A DNA stretch of 64,000 bases from Palsa-189 sp963803735 (GCA_963803735.1 CAWDNV010000011.1:310001-374000), one strand, 5' to 3'; counted from the stretch's first letter, positions 53,736 to 62,986 are shown. Numbers and translations: made by a program. The notes: a model not told the origin generated them from the sequence alone.

Positions 53736-53808
53736 AGCTGGCGGAGGGATTTGAACCCCCGACCCTCTGATTACAAATCAGATGCTCTACCAACTGAGCT
53801 ACGCCAGC
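53736..53808 (-). tRNA. tRNA-Thr (TGT anticodon)
   Basis: Acceptor GCTGGCG/CGCCAGC, anticodon loop TTTGTAA, T-arm GGGGGTTCAAATCCCTC. Unlike its neighbours it has no encoded CCA (GAT follows the discriminator). Confidence 0.94.
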
Positions 53809-53825
53809 GCAGCTCAAACCGAAAG

Positions 53826-53854
53826 AAGATAACAAAAGGGCAACTCAATTGCAA
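53826..53854 (-). promoter_or_regulatory. Candidate promoter of the tRNA-tuf-rpoBC cluster
   Basis: Minus strand TTGCAA (53854-53849), 17-bp spacer, TATCTT (53831-53826). The predicted start is about 10 bases before the first tRNA (53808). Confidence 0.5.
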
Positions 53855-54055
53855 GCGCTCGTCCTAGCCGCGAGCAATTCAGATGCCCAGACGAATTGTT
53901 TTGAAGACACAATTGTACAACATGACAGCTAGGCTCGCAAACGGAGATTCAACGATTTCGCAGTTGACGAAGTGACGGCAGCGGAAAACGCAACTCGATG
54001 TGCCAGCGAGCGAACGGCGGTCTGCACGACAACGAGGAAAGACAGCTAAGACGCT

Positions 54056-54946
54056 TCAGTCTGCTTCTGCGGAAGAGGTAAATCGGAGATAGCGCATTGG
54101 ATTCACGGGTGCATCATTGATGCGAACTTCGTAGTGCACGTGTGGTCCGGTCGTCCGGCCACTGACACCGACGTAGCCGATAATGTCGCCACGCTTTACG
54201 TGAATACCCGGCGGAACTGTGAACGTCGACAAATGGCCGTACCAAGTCGTCACGCCAAAACCGTGATCCACAATCACAAGCCGGCCATAGCCGGAATGCA
54301 AGCCAGCTTCGATTATTACGCCATCGGCTGCAGCGCGTACGCCTTCTCCATATTCTGCGGCGATATCGACACCGGTATGAAAGGCGCCCTCACCGCTGAA
54401 TGGATCAAGACGTTCGCCGAAATTTGCGGTTATGCGGCCTACCACCGGCCACAACGTCGGGCTGAACGTCATCTCGCCCAAGGTAAGTGCCGGCACTAAT
54501 CGAGGACCCGGGTTAGTCAACGAAGCGGGGTTGGCGTTCTTAGCGAGAAAATCGAACTCTTCGAGCGTGTGGTCAATGGGAGGTTCCTGCGCCACAGCTC
54601 CTTCGCTTAACCCGAATGGGCTCGTGCGCATATACATAAAGCCGTAAGTCATGGCAACTTCAGTCGCCAGCGATTGCAGGGAGGAGAGGCGCTGGTCGGT
54701 GCTCTTCACCGTGTCCTGTAATTGCTGATATTGCTGCTGGAGGTGATCCTGCCGTCGCAACAGCGCTTCATAGTTGCCCACCTTCAGTAACATGCGGGTA
54801 TAGGAGGCGACGGCCGCTGCGATGGTGATTCCTCCGACAACCGACAAGATCATCATCAGATGCAACACGTAAAGCGGAATGGTAATGCGGCGGACTCGCC
54901 CGCGGTGGTTAGAGGCAACGAACAGGGTGTATGTTTGCCGTTTCAT
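54056..54946 (-). CDS. Membrane-anchored M23 family metallopeptidase
   Basis: A 296-residue protein: an N-terminal anchor helix (LHLMMILSVVGGITIAAAVASY), a coiled coil (about 58-100: LLRRQDHLQQQYQQLQDTVKSTDQRLSSLQSL), and a C-terminal LytM domain. Zinc ligands are His and Asp in FHTGVDIA and the last His of HVHYE; GYGRLVIVDHGFGVTTWYGHLS is the family core with another His. It would cut or, as in EnvC-like proteins, regulate cutting of peptidoglycan cross-bridges in the periplasm. The start is an ATG without a good ribosome site. A 247-bp gap separates it from the tRNA promoter. Confidence 0.88.
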   Translation of the reverse strand: MKRQTYTLFVASNHRGRVRRITIPLYVLHLMMILSVVGGITIAAAVASYTRMLLKVGNYEALLRRQDHLQQQYQQLQDTVKSTDQRLSSLQSLATEVAMTYGFMYMRTSPFGLSEGAVAQEPPIDHTLEEFDFLAKNANPASLTNPGPRLVPALTLGEMTFSPTLWPVVGRITANFGERLDPFSGEGAFHTGVDIAAEYGEGVRAAADGVIIEAGLHSGYGRLVIVDHGFGVTTWYGHLSTFTVPPGIHVKRGDIIGYVGVSGRTTGPHVHYEVRINDAPVNPMRYLRFTSSAEAD

Positions 54947-55232
54947 AAGCGCGTTTCGAAGTACCGAACTGTCTGCTGCCGGCGCTACAAGCCCAGATTA
55001 CGGCTTGCCCTGGTGCCAGCGAAGAAACCTGAAAAGCTTTGGACCGCGAGTCTTGGTCCGAAAGCGAGGCCAGTCTAGAAAAAGACAGTCTCCGGCGTCA
55101 ACCAAATTTTAGCTGAAGGTGCCAAGCGGTCAACCTGTGCAATAGGTGAAAAATTGGCCAGCTGTTCCTTGGTACCTGGTACTTTCCAAAAATCATAGCC
55201 TTGGAACCAGAATCTCGCCGGGCGACTTTTTC

Positions 55233-56273
55233 ATGTGCGAGTATAATTTCGCCTGCAAAATACCCAACCCGTCATTGCGAATTTTCGAAGACGATCTGAT
55301 TGAACGAATACGCCGACGGATTCCGTCGTCCGCAGGCGGCGCACTTCGCCTTGGCATCGGTCATGACGCCGCCGTAATTCGTCCGGCGGATCGCGATTGG
55401 GTAGTCACCTGCGACCAATTCCTGGAGGGAGTGCATTTTCTTGTCGGCAAGCATCCCCCTGAATCAGTGGGCTATAAAAGTCTCGTGCGAGCCACGAGCG
55501 ACATCGTGGCGATGGCTGCGCGACCCCGTCTTTTCCTGCTCAGCCTCGTCCTGCCCGCCGAACGAACCGGAGCCTGGCTCAACGGAATGCTATCCGGCAT
55601 GGCTCGAGCAAGCAGCTTACTTGGCCTGAGGCTCGCGGGCGGCGATACGACGCGGAGTCCCGGGAAGAACGGCCGCATAGCGCTCAATCTGATGGTGCTC
55701 GGGGAGGCTACGCGCGGAAGCAGAATGGGCCGCGCGGGCGCACAGCCTGGGGATGAGATTTATGTGACCGGCGTTCTGGGACGGGCACAACTCGGGTTGG
55801 AACTACTCATTAGAGAACGAGCCGGCCAACAGAAATATCGTAAACTCATTGCTCCGCACTATTACCCAAGTTTGCCCCTCAATTTTGCCCTCTGGCTAGG
55901 CCGCAATCGGCTGGCATCGGCGATGATGGATGTCTCCGACGGGCTCTCGACTGACCTTGCACGGCTCTGCAAATCGAGCGGGGTTGGAGCCCGGATTTAC
56001 GTAGACCAGATACCGGCAGTCGATGTTCCTGGATCCTTACAACGATCAAGAGCGCTCAATCCTCTTACCCTGGCGCTCCATGGCGGCGAAGATTATGGCT
56101 TGATGTTTACGGTCGCGAAGGGCAAAGCTTCGCGAATCCCCAGAATTTTCGGCCGCACACGGATATCGCGCATCGGCGAGATTGTGCGCGGATCGGGCGT
56201 GAGTATCGTCACAGCGGGTGGAGATTCCTCACCACTCACGCCCGGCGGATGGGACCCCTTTGGAAAACGCTGA
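55233..56273 (+). CDS. thiL: Thiamine-monophosphate kinase
   Basis: A 346-residue enzyme that phosphorylates thiamine phosphate to thiamine pyrophosphate. ThiL signatures: LRLGIGHDAAVIRP (metal-binding Asp), VVTCDQFLEGVHF, RATSDIVAMAARP, GGDTTRSPG, MMDVSDGLSTDLARLC and LALHGGEDYGLMFTV. The 5' end is uncertain: ATG 55233 gives a 15-residue extra tail, while TTG 55275 before RIFEDDLIERIRRR fits the family N-terminus, and a TATAAT at 55242 may be a promoter between them. The stop lies 4 bp before the next gene. Confidence 0.93.
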   Translation: MCEYNFACKIPNPSLRIFEDDLIERIRRRIPSSAGGALRLGIGHDAAVIRPADRDWVVTCDQFLEGVHFLVGKHPPESVGYKSLVRATSDIVAMAARPRLFLLSLVLPAERTGAWLNGMLSGMARASSLLGLRLAGGDTTRSPGKNGRIALNLMVLGEATRGSRMGRAGAQPGDEIYVTGVLGRAQLGLELLIRERAGQQKYRKLIAPHYYPSLPLNFALWLGRNRLASAMMDVSDGLSTDLARLCKSSGVGARIYVDQIPAVDVPGSLQRSRALNPLTLALHGGEDYGLMFTVAKGKASRIPRIFGRTRISRIGEIVRGSGVSIVTAGGDSSPLTPGGWDPFGKR

Positions 56274-56277
56274 AGCG

Positions 56278-56964
56278 ATGGAAAAATCCCATAGAGAAGT
56301 GACGATACAGGGAAGTGCGGGGCGCCTCGAAGGGCTGCTATGGGCGCCGAAGCAACCACACGAAACCGAATTAGCTGCGGTCGTGTGTCATCCGCACCCG
56401 CTTTATCAGGGAACCATGCACAACAAGGTGGTTTATCAGACTGCGAAGGCGCTCGACTCCTTAGGCATCCCGGTCTTGCGCTTCAACTTTCGCGGCGTGG
56501 GCGCAAGCGAGGGAAGCTACGATCGCGGACAGGGTGAGGAAGACGACGTCCGTGCCGCTCTCGATTATCTCGAAACCCACTTTTCAGGCGTTCAACTGCT
56601 GGTAGCAGGCTTCAGCTTCGGTGCGTGGGTCGGCTTGCGCCGAGGCTGCAGCGATCCCCGAGTTGTGGAACTGATCGGTCTCGGGTTGCCGATCGACGAT
56701 CGCAAGCTCGGGTTCAGCTATTTGAGCACGTGCACGAAGCCCAAGTTACTGATTCAGGGAGAAGACGATCAGTACGCCGCGAAATCTCATTTCGAGAGCT
56801 TCGTCCAGACATTTAACCGCGATGCCGCGAAAGGGACTCGTGTAGTCTTCGTTCCCGCTGCCGATCATTTTTTTACGGGGCATCTTGATGAAATGGCCGA
56901 TGCCCTGCGGGCCTGGATGTTTAGCCGCCATCCCAACCTGAAACTCGCTCCGCCTGAAAACTGA
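56278..56964 (+). CDS. Alpha/beta hydrolase (COG2945 type)
   Basis: A 228-residue alpha/beta hydrolase: VVCHPHPLYQGTMHNKVVYQTAKALDSLGIPVLRFNFRGVGASEG is the oxyanion segment of the dienelactone hydrolase-like COG2945 family, and the nucleophile is Ser113 in GFSFGA, with Asp163/164 in GEDDQ and His197 in ADHFF completing the triad. The substrate is unknown. ATG 56278 lies 4 bp after the thiL stop, so the two are likely co-transcribed. It converges with the PBP gene, with 2 bp between the stops. Confidence 0.86.
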   Translation: MEKSHREVTIQGSAGRLEGLLWAPKQPHETELAAVVCHPHPLYQGTMHNKVVYQTAKALDSLGIPVLRFNFRGVGASEGSYDRGQGEEDDVRAALDYLETHFSGVQLLVAGFSFGAWVGLRRGCSDPRVVELIGLGLPIDDRKLGFSYLSTCTKPKLLIQGEDDQYAAKSHFESFVQTFNRDAAKGTRVVFVPAADHFFTGHLDEMADALRAWMFSRHPNLKLAPPEN

Positions 56965-56966
56965 GG

Positions 56967-59339
56967 CTATTGGCCGCGAGGATCCGGCGGCGCTTGCACT
57001 CCAGTGGACGGCGGGTCCGGTGGGTTCGCCGGCGGCTGGGGCTGCGGAGCCGCGGCGGGTTGAGGAGCCGACGGAGGTTTCGGGACGACTGCGTTGTGCC
57101 CACCACCCTCTTCGGATGCCTCTGTAGGTGCGCTGTCTGGGGTATCTACATGCACTACTTTAGTGAGAGCAATCTTCGCGAGCGGCTCGACATTGGGGAA
57201 GTTTTCAACCGGCATACCCGCGAGCGCGTTCTGCATGAACTCCAACCAGATCGGCAAAGCGGCGCGCGCTCCGGTCTCACTGCGCCCAAGCGACTTCTGC
57301 TTGTCGTCAAATCCGACCCAAACCCCGGCGGTAAGCTGCGGCGTGAATCCCATGTACCACGCATCGGTGAAATCGTTTGTGGTTCCTGTTTTGCCGGCGG
57401 ATGGACGGCCAAGCGCCTTGGCACCGACTCCAGTGCCAAAATTCACCACGTCTTCGAGCATGGCCACCATGGTGCGCGCAACTTCAGGTGAAATAACGTC
57501 GTGCACCGGAGGCCGCGCCTCTTCGAGCAGGGCACCATCATAAGTCGTGACGCGGCGAATCAGATGCGCATCGATGCGAATTCCGTCGTCAGGGAAGACG
57601 GTAAAGGCCGAAACGTGCTCCATCAGATTCAGGTCGGCAGCGCCCAACGTAATCGGAAGATAAGGCGGCAAAGGGCTGCTGATTCCGAACCGCCGCGCTA
57701 CCTCAATTACGTCGTTAATTCCGATCTTGTCGGCGAGTTTTACGGCGGGGACATTGCGCGAACCTGCCAGAGCCCGGCGCAAAGTGATCATGCCTTCATA
57801 TCGCTCGTCGTAATTGTGCGGAGAATAAGCCTGGCCCCCGCTCATGACGGTGAATGGCGCATCGAGTATGGTGTCGAACGGAGTCATCCCTTTTTCCAGA
57901 GCTGCCGCGTATACGTAGACTTTGAACGAGCTGCCCACCTGGCGTTGCGCTTGCGTGGCGCGGTTGAACTTCGAATCTTCAAAACTATAGCCGCCCACCA
58001 TCGCTTTCACTTCACCCGACCCATTATCGATGGCCACCATCGCAGATTGCGGGCCGGGTTCCTGTTCCAGCGTAACGTGCGCTGTGCTCCCATTGAGATC
58101 CTTGATGTAAAACTCTGCGATGTCGCCCACGTGGAGCACTTGCGTAGGAACCTTGCGGCCGGTCCAGGCAAAATCCGGCGGCATGAGGACAGCGCGGTAA
58201 GGTCCGATCTTGATCACCGCTGATTTGTCATCAACGGCTGTGACCAGTCCGTTGACGTAATCGCCTTTCGAAATGGGGCGGTGCCAATCGCCATCGTCAT
58301 AATTTTGCAGAGACGCGTGCTGGTCGCGGATGACGTTAACCAGATCGCCGCGCCAGCCATGCCGCCGCTCATAAGCATGCAGCCCATCTCGCACGGCAGC
58401 GTTCGCCGCGCGCTGCATGGCCACGCTTAGCGTCGTATACACGCGCAACCCACGCTCGTGCACCGCTTCGGTTCCGTATGTCGATTCGAGATACTTGCGA
58501 ATCTCTTCCACAAAGTAAGGTGCCAATTCGTTTCGCGGCGACTGCACGTTGAGGTTGACGGCCTGCAGCCGCGCCTCGCGTTCCTGCTGCGTGGTGATCT
58601 TGCCGTCCCGCTGCATCAGATCGAGAACGAGATTGCGGCGCTCCAGGGCGCGGTTGGGATACATGATCGGTGAATAGACAGGACCCCGAATAAGGGCGGC
58701 AAGCAACGCGGCCTCGGGCAAGGTCAACTTGCCCACGGGCCTGCCAAAATAAAACTCTGAGGCAGCCTCAAATCCGTAGTTGCCATGCGCCAGATAAACC
58801 TGATTGGCGTACATGGTAAAGATCTGCTGCTTGGTGTAATTGCGTTCGATCTGAATGGCGAGCAGCGTCTCCTGAATCTTTCGGCGAAAACTGCGATCCG
58901 AACGGTCGAGGAAGAGCCCGCCGGCAAGCTGCATCGTGAGCGTGCTCGCTCCCTCCCGAATGCGGCCGCGGAGTGCGTTGCGCCAAGCTGCTTCCATCAC
59001 GCGCGGCAGATCGACTCCCCAGTGCTCAAAGAAGTGCTGATCTTCAGTCGATGTTATGGCGTCTTTCAGGACGGGCGGAATCTGTTCCCAGGTGAGCAGA
59101 ATGCGCCTTTGCAGCGCGAAGTTTCCGATCTGCTGGCCATCGTCGGAATAAAGCTCGGTCACCACATTAGGGCGGTAGTCCTCGAGAGCGCGGATTTCCG
59201 GCAAATCCGTGGAGTAAACAAATATCAACCCACCCGCGGCTCCGAGCAGGACGACTCCTGCAAAAACAATCGCAAATGCCAGGCGTCCGGCAAGCCTACG
59301 TCCGCGGACCTGGAGCGTAATCGAAGGAAATGGCGCCAT
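56967..59339 (-). CDS. Bifunctional class A penicillin-binding protein
   Basis: A 790-residue protein. A membrane anchor (about 19-42) precedes a GT51 glycosyltransferase domain with TEDQHFFEHWGVD (catalytic Glu99), GASTLTMQLA and a QQIFTMYANQVYLAHGNYGFEAAS block. A linker/OB-like region (about 330-430) precedes a transpeptidase domain: SSFK (Ser470, Lys473), SRN (527-529) and KTG (650-652). The Pro-rich tail (about 745-790) is low complexity. It builds and cross-links peptidoglycan and is PBP1A-like. There is no good ribosome site before the ATG. A DoxX-like gene lies upstream, 84 bp away, on the same strand. Confidence 0.93.
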   Translation of the reverse strand: MAPFPSITLQVRGRRLAGRLAFAIVFAGVVLLGAAGGLIFVYSTDLPEIRALEDYRPNVVTELYSDDGQQIGNFALQRRILLTWEQIPPVLKDAITSTEDQHFFEHWGVDLPRVMEAAWRNALRGRIREGASTLTMQLAGGLFLDRSDRSFRRKIQETLLAIQIERNYTKQQIFTMYANQVYLAHGNYGFEAASEFYFGRPVGKLTLPEAALLAALIRGPVYSPIMYPNRALERRNLVLDLMQRDGKITTQQEREARLQAVNLNVQSPRNELAPYFVEEIRKYLESTYGTEAVHERGLRVYTTLSVAMQRAANAAVRDGLHAYERRHGWRGDLVNVIRDQHASLQNYDDGDWHRPISKGDYVNGLVTAVDDKSAVIKIGPYRAVLMPPDFAWTGRKVPTQVLHVGDIAEFYIKDLNGSTAHVTLEQEPGPQSAMVAIDNGSGEVKAMVGGYSFEDSKFNRATQAQRQVGSSFKVYVYAAALEKGMTPFDTILDAPFTVMSGGQAYSPHNYDERYEGMITLRRALAGSRNVPAVKLADKIGINDVIEVARRFGISSPLPPYLPITLGAADLNLMEHVSAFTVFPDDGIRIDAHLIRRVTTYDGALLEEARPPVHDVISPEVARTMVAMLEDVVNFGTGVGAKALGRPSAGKTGTTNDFTDAWYMGFTPQLTAGVWVGFDDKQKSLGRSETGARAALPIWLEFMQNALAGMPVENFPNVEPLAKIALTKVVHVDTPDSAPTEASEEGGGHNAVVPKPPSAPQPAAAPQPQPPANPPDPPSTGVQAPPDPRGQ

Positions 59340-59423
59340 CGTATTTGGTCGATTCTAATCCCAGCGGGACTCAGTAGGGAGAGAGAACGGCATAATGAAT
59401 TGCGACCCGCGATTTCTGTGTAA

Positions 59424-59927
59424 CTAAGCCTGCGAGCTGCCGCCGTGATGCGACAGAAATCCCCCCAGGGTGACTGCGAGAGCCAACGTTATGAGGACTC
59501 CGTCGACTATCAACTCATGGCTCGGTTTTACGCTGTTATTGCCGAAGCAGCCGCAATTGATCTCCAAACCGCCGAGAGCCGCGTGCGCTAATGCGACCAT
59601 AAACACGACCAGCAGCGCGGTAACCATCAGTCCCACCCAACGCACACCCGCACCAATGATCAAAAGCGTGCCCAATCCGAGCTCCAGCCACGGCAGAATC
59701 TTCGCCATCCACTCCACAACCGCCAAGGGCATCATCTTGTAGGAGTCGATTCCCATAGCGAAGAAAAAATAGTAGTCCCGCAGGTGCCACGCGCCGTTGA
59801 AGTGCAGTTTCGCGTAGGCAGCGTAGATGAAAACCGCGCCGAGAATTATCCGCGCGGGAATTAAAAGCAAGCGCGCTTTGCTCGGCGTGCGCGGCCGCTC
59901 AATCGCAATCGGATGGGCTTGGCTCAT
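59424..59927 (-). CDS. DoxX/MauE-like membrane protein
   Basis: A 167-residue protein with four membrane helices (about 22-40, 66-92, 97-118 and 136-158). LLIPARIILGAVFIYAAYAKLHF is the DoxX/MauE family opening and INCGCFG (Cys125, Cys127) the redox-like loop of MauE. MauE supports thiol-disulfide chemistry during methylamine dehydrogenase maturation; DoxX relatives act with quinones. It starts 18 bp after the end of the DsbA-like gene, so the two may work together (inference). Confidence 0.83.
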   Translation of the reverse strand: MSQAHPIAIERPRTPSKARLLLIPARIILGAVFIYAAYAKLHFNGAWHLRDYYFFFAMGIDSYKMMPLAVVEWMAKILPWLELGLGTLLIIGAGVRWVGLMVTALLVVFMVALAHAALGGLEINCGCFGNNSVKPSHELIVDGVLITLALAVTLGGFLSHHGGSSQA

Positions 59928-59945
59928 GCTTTAGGGCTATTACCA

Positions 59946-60629
59946 TCAGCGCTGCTGCAAAAGGTAATCGATATATTGCTTGAGGAGCGAATAATTGACG
60001 CCGCCCGGCGGCAGTGGAGTCATCTGACCTTTATGAAAAACGTAAATCGAAGGCGTGCCGTTCACCCCACGAGAATCGCCGAGAGCCATATCCTTTGCAA
60101 TGGCGGCATCAATTTCAGCGCCTTGCGTGGCTTCGATTGTGCGCACCTTTTTCATGTCGGTAGGAGAAAGCGCACCGGCAAGGACATCCTCGATCTTCCC
60201 CGTAGCGCCCCATTGATCTTGCTTGCTGTAGAGCGTCTCCTCGGCGGTTTGAAACACACCCGCAATAGCGGCCGCGCTTGCCCAGCGTGCGGCTTCGCGA
60301 GAATGGGAGTGCATGGAGAGCGGGAAGTCGCGGTGGACGTAATAAACCTTTCCAGCCGGTATATACGACTGCATCAATTGGCGCGCCGTATCGAGGTAGA
60401 ACACCCGGCACTGGGGACACTGATAATCGCTGAAAACCTCGATGGTAATGGGAGCTTCGCGCGAGCCCATGGATTTGAGCGGCGTGAGGTCCTGCACAGG
60501 AGCGGGCTTGCTCGCAGCAGGAGAGGGCTTGTTCGCGGCGGCACTCTGCCGAGGCCCGGCGCTCAGTAATGCTGGCAGCACCAAGCCAACGAGCGCGAAG
60601 AAAACAAATTTGACGTACAAACGCTTCAC
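59946..60629 (-). CDS. DsbA-like thioredoxin-fold protein
   Basis: A 227-residue exported protein: signal-type helix (YVKFVFFALVGLVLPALLSA), Pro/Ala/Lys linker, then a thioredoxin fold with an inserted helical domain. The active site is CPQC (Cys71, Cys74) in IEVFSDYQCPQCRVF and NGTPSIYV carries the cis-Pro. It resembles DsbA/Tlp oxidoreductases that form or isomerise disulfides in the periplasm. GTG 60629 follows GGGAGG at 5 nt; an in-frame start at 60659 is weaker. It leads the pair with the DoxX/MauE-like gene. Confidence 0.87.
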   Translation of the reverse strand: MKRLYVKFVFFALVGLVLPALLSAGPRQSAAANKPSPAASKPAPVQDLTPLKSMGSREAPITIEVFSDYQCPQCRVFYLDTARQLMQSYIPAGKVYYVHRDFPLSMHSHSREAARWASAAAIAGVFQTAEETLYSKQDQWGATGKIEDVLAGALSPTDMKKVRTIEATQGAEIDAAIAKDMALGDSRGVNGTPSIYVFHKGQMTPLPPGGVNYSLLKQYIDYLLQQR

Positions 60630-60866
60630 GAGCCCTCCCTGCAACGACAGCTGATCCAAATGGGAAACGGTATTGTAATAGGATGCGGGCCCACTTAGAA
60701 GTGTTTGGCTGCAGAAAATTGAGTTTTCTTGGAGGTGCGGAACGATGCTTGGGTCCGGGGGCGCTTCGAACTAGGAGTCAGTGGTCGGTGGGCGGAATTC
60801 GGAGTGAGAACGACTAGGCCTTCACAAGCCATTGATTCCGCACTTGTTATTAGCAGTATCAACTAA

Positions 60867-60887
60867 CTTGACATAATCACACTCAAG
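60867..60887. promoter_or_regulatory. HAIR-type operator (HspR box)
   Basis: CTTGACA-TAATCAC-ACTCAAG against the known consensus CTTGAGT-N7-ACTCAAG. The right half is perfect and the left differs at two positions; the spacer is exactly 7. It overlaps the -35 box. The hspR gene is not in the window. Confidence 0.7.
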
Positions 60888-60896
60888 GCATACAAT
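60868..60896 (+). promoter_or_regulatory. dnaK promoter
   Basis: TTGACA (60868-60873), 17-bp spacer, TACAAT (60891-60896), about 60 bp before the dnaK ATG. The operator covers the -35 box and most of the spacer. Confidence 0.72.
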
Positions 60897-60956
60897 CGCC
60901 TTTGAATTGCGCCCCGCGTCGCTGCCACGCACGGGGCAACGACGGAGGAGAAGAAG

Positions 60957-62906
60957 ATGAGCAAGATTATCGGCATCGATCTGGGCACCACCAATTCCGT
61001 GGTTGCCGTGATGCAGGGCGGAGAGTCCGTAGTTATCCCCAACCAAGAAGGGGCGCGTACAACCCCGTCTGTGGTGGGCATCACCAAGACCGGGGAACGC
61101 TTGGTTGGCCAGGTAGCCAAACGACAAGCAATAACGAATCCCGAGAACACAGTTTATTCCATCAAGCGCTTTATGGGGCGCCGCTACGATGAAGTAGTGG
61201 AAGAGGCGAAGAGAGTGCCGTACAAGGTCGTTCGTGGACCGCACGACGACGCCCGCGTTGAGATTTTTGGCAAGAGTTACAGTCCGCCGGAGATCTCGGC
61301 GATGATCCTGCAAAAGCTGAAGACCGCCGCCGAGGATTTTCTGGGCGAGAAGGTCAGCAAAGCAGTAATCACGGTCCCAGCCTACTTCAACGATAGCCAG
61401 CGGCAAGCGACGAAGCAGGCTGGCGAAATATCGGGGCTGGAAGTTCTGAGAATCATCAATGAGCCGACGGCCGCGGCTTTGGCGTATGGGTTGGACAAGA
61501 AGAAGGACGAAACGATCGCCGTGTATGACCTGGGCGGCGGCACCTTTGATATTTCGATTTTGGAAGTAGGCGAAGGCGTGGTGGAGGTGAAGTCCACCAA
61601 CGGCGACACCCACCTGGGCGGCGACGATATTGATAACAAGATCGTGGATTGGCTGGTTGCGGAATTCAAGAAAGATCAAGGCATCGACGTCGGCAAAGAC
61701 CGCATGGCAATTCAGCGACTGCGGGAGGCGGCTGAAAAAGCCAAGATCGAGCTTTCGCAAACGCAGGAAACGGATATCAATCTGCCGTTCCTCACGGCGG
61801 ATGCCTCCGGTCCTAAGCACATGCAGGTAAAGCTCACGCGCGCCAAGCTGGAACAATTGATGGAAGACCTGCTGCAGCGCACGGTTGGCCCGGTGAAGCA
61901 GGCTATTTCCGACGCAGGCATCAGCGCCGACAAGATCGATGAAGTCGTGCTGGTAGGCGGATCGACCCGAATTCCGCGGGTGGTCCAGATCGTGAAAGAC
62001 CTGTTCGGAGGCAAGGAGCCGCACAAAGGGGTTAATCCGGACGAAGTGGTGGCGGTGGGAGCCGCGATTCAGGGAGGCGTGCTGGGAGGAGAAGTGAAGG
62101 ACATCCTCCTGCTCGACGTGACGCCACTGTCTCTTGGCGTTGAGACGCTCGGTGGCGTTATGACCGTTCTGATTCCGCGGAATACCACGATACCGACGCG
62201 CAAGTCCGAGGTGTTTTCAACGGCTTCGGACAATCAGCCCTCCGTGGAGATCCATGTCCTGCAGGGCGAACGGAAGATGGCGCCGGACAATCGGACGCTC
62301 GGCAAGTTCCACTTGATGGGCATCCCTCCGGCGCCGCGAGGCATGCCGCAAGTCGAGGTGACCTTCGACATTGACGCGAACGGCATCTTGAACGTCTCGG
62401 CAAAGGACATGGCGACCAGTAAGGAACAGAAGATCACCATCACTGCTTCGACTGGTCTGAGCAAGGACGAAGCCGAAAAGATGCGCCGAGAGGCCGAGTC
62501 TCACTCTGACGAGGACCGTCGCAAGTTCACGGAAGTGGAAGCTCGCAACACGCTCGATTCACGCGTCTACCAGATGGAGAAGCTTATTCGAGAGAATCGC
62601 GAAAAGCTCGCGGAGGGCGACGTCAAACCGGTGGAAGCGGCGATCGAAAGCGCCAAGAGTGCGCTTGCCAGCGGGAACCTGGATAGCATTCAGTCGGCTA
62701 TCAAGGAACTCGAGGGCGCATCGCACAAGTTGGCCGAGGTCCTTTACCGGGCCAGTGCAGCTGCAGGAGCTGCGGGAGGCCCGGGAACGCCCGGAGCGGC
62801 GCCCGGCGGACAGCAGAGCGAAAGCTCCGCAGGCAAGAAGGGCGGCGAGGGCGAAGTGATCGACGCCGAATACGTGGACGTCGACGAATCGAAGAAGCCG
62901 AACTGA
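60957..62906 (+). CDS. dnaK: Chaperone protein DnaK (Hsp70)
   Basis: A 649-residue ATP-dependent chaperone. The ATPase domain opens with IIGIDLGTTNSVVAVM, has VPAYFNDSQRQATKQAG, the phosphate-2 motif VYDLGGGTFDIS and the adenosine motif VLVGGSTRIPRV. The substrate-binding domain carries DVTPLSLGVETLGGVM and the lid ends in a Gly/Ala/Pro-rich tail with EYVDVDESKKPN. GGAGG and AGAAG lie before the ATG. The gene heads a heat-shock unit with the small unknown gene and dnaJ; grpE does not lie in between. The HAIR box predicts control by HspR. Confidence 0.98.
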   Translation: MSKIIGIDLGTTNSVVAVMQGGESVVIPNQEGARTTPSVVGITKTGERLVGQVAKRQAITNPENTVYSIKRFMGRRYDEVVEEAKRVPYKVVRGPHDDARVEIFGKSYSPPEISAMILQKLKTAAEDFLGEKVSKAVITVPAYFNDSQRQATKQAGEISGLEVLRIINEPTAAALAYGLDKKKDETIAVYDLGGGTFDISILEVGEGVVEVKSTNGDTHLGGDDIDNKIVDWLVAEFKKDQGIDVGKDRMAIQRLREAAEKAKIELSQTQETDINLPFLTADASGPKHMQVKLTRAKLEQLMEDLLQRTVGPVKQAISDAGISADKIDEVVLVGGSTRIPRVVQIVKDLFGGKEPHKGVNPDEVVAVGAAIQGGVLGGEVKDILLLDVTPLSLGVETLGGVMTVLIPRNTTIPTRKSEVFSTASDNQPSVEIHVLQGERKMAPDNRTLGKFHLMGIPPAPRGMPQVEVTFDIDANGILNVSAKDMATSKEQKITITASTGLSKDEAEKMRREAESHSDEDRRKFTEVEARNTLDSRVYQMEKLIRENREKLAEGDVKPVEAAIESAKSALASGNLDSIQSAIKELEGASHKLAEVLYRASAAAGAAGGPGTPGAAPGGQQSESSAGKKGGEGEVIDAEYVDVDESKKPN

Positions 62907-62924
62907 ACTGCAACAATGTCATGC

Positions 62925-62950
62925 GGGAGGCCATTTTCGAATGGCCTCCC
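62925..62950 (+). terminator. 11-bp perfect hairpin with TTCG loop after dnaK
   Basis: GGGAGGCCATT-TTCG-AATGGCCTCCC, 19 bases past the dnaK stop, followed by GGCAAGTTTCAC and no U-run. The UUCG loop is very stable. It could partly terminate, or protect the dnaK message from 3' decay and set a lower level for the genes downstream. Confidence 0.55.
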
Positions 62951-62986
62951 GGCAAGTTTCACACTGGAACTTTCCAGGGAGAATGA

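Larger units (their letters stand above)
60630..60956. other. Gene-free stretch with the dnaK control region
   Basis: About 327 bp between divergent genes. The dnaK promoter and HAIR element lie at 60867-60896; I see nothing else supportable in the remainder, and a minus-strand frame here is an antisense shadow of dnaK. Confidence 0.6.

Noticed and set aside
60822..62024. 400-residue minus-strand frame opposite dnaK
   Set aside because: It mirrors the dnaK coding sequence; antisense frames of this kind arise from biased codon use. It has no family signature.
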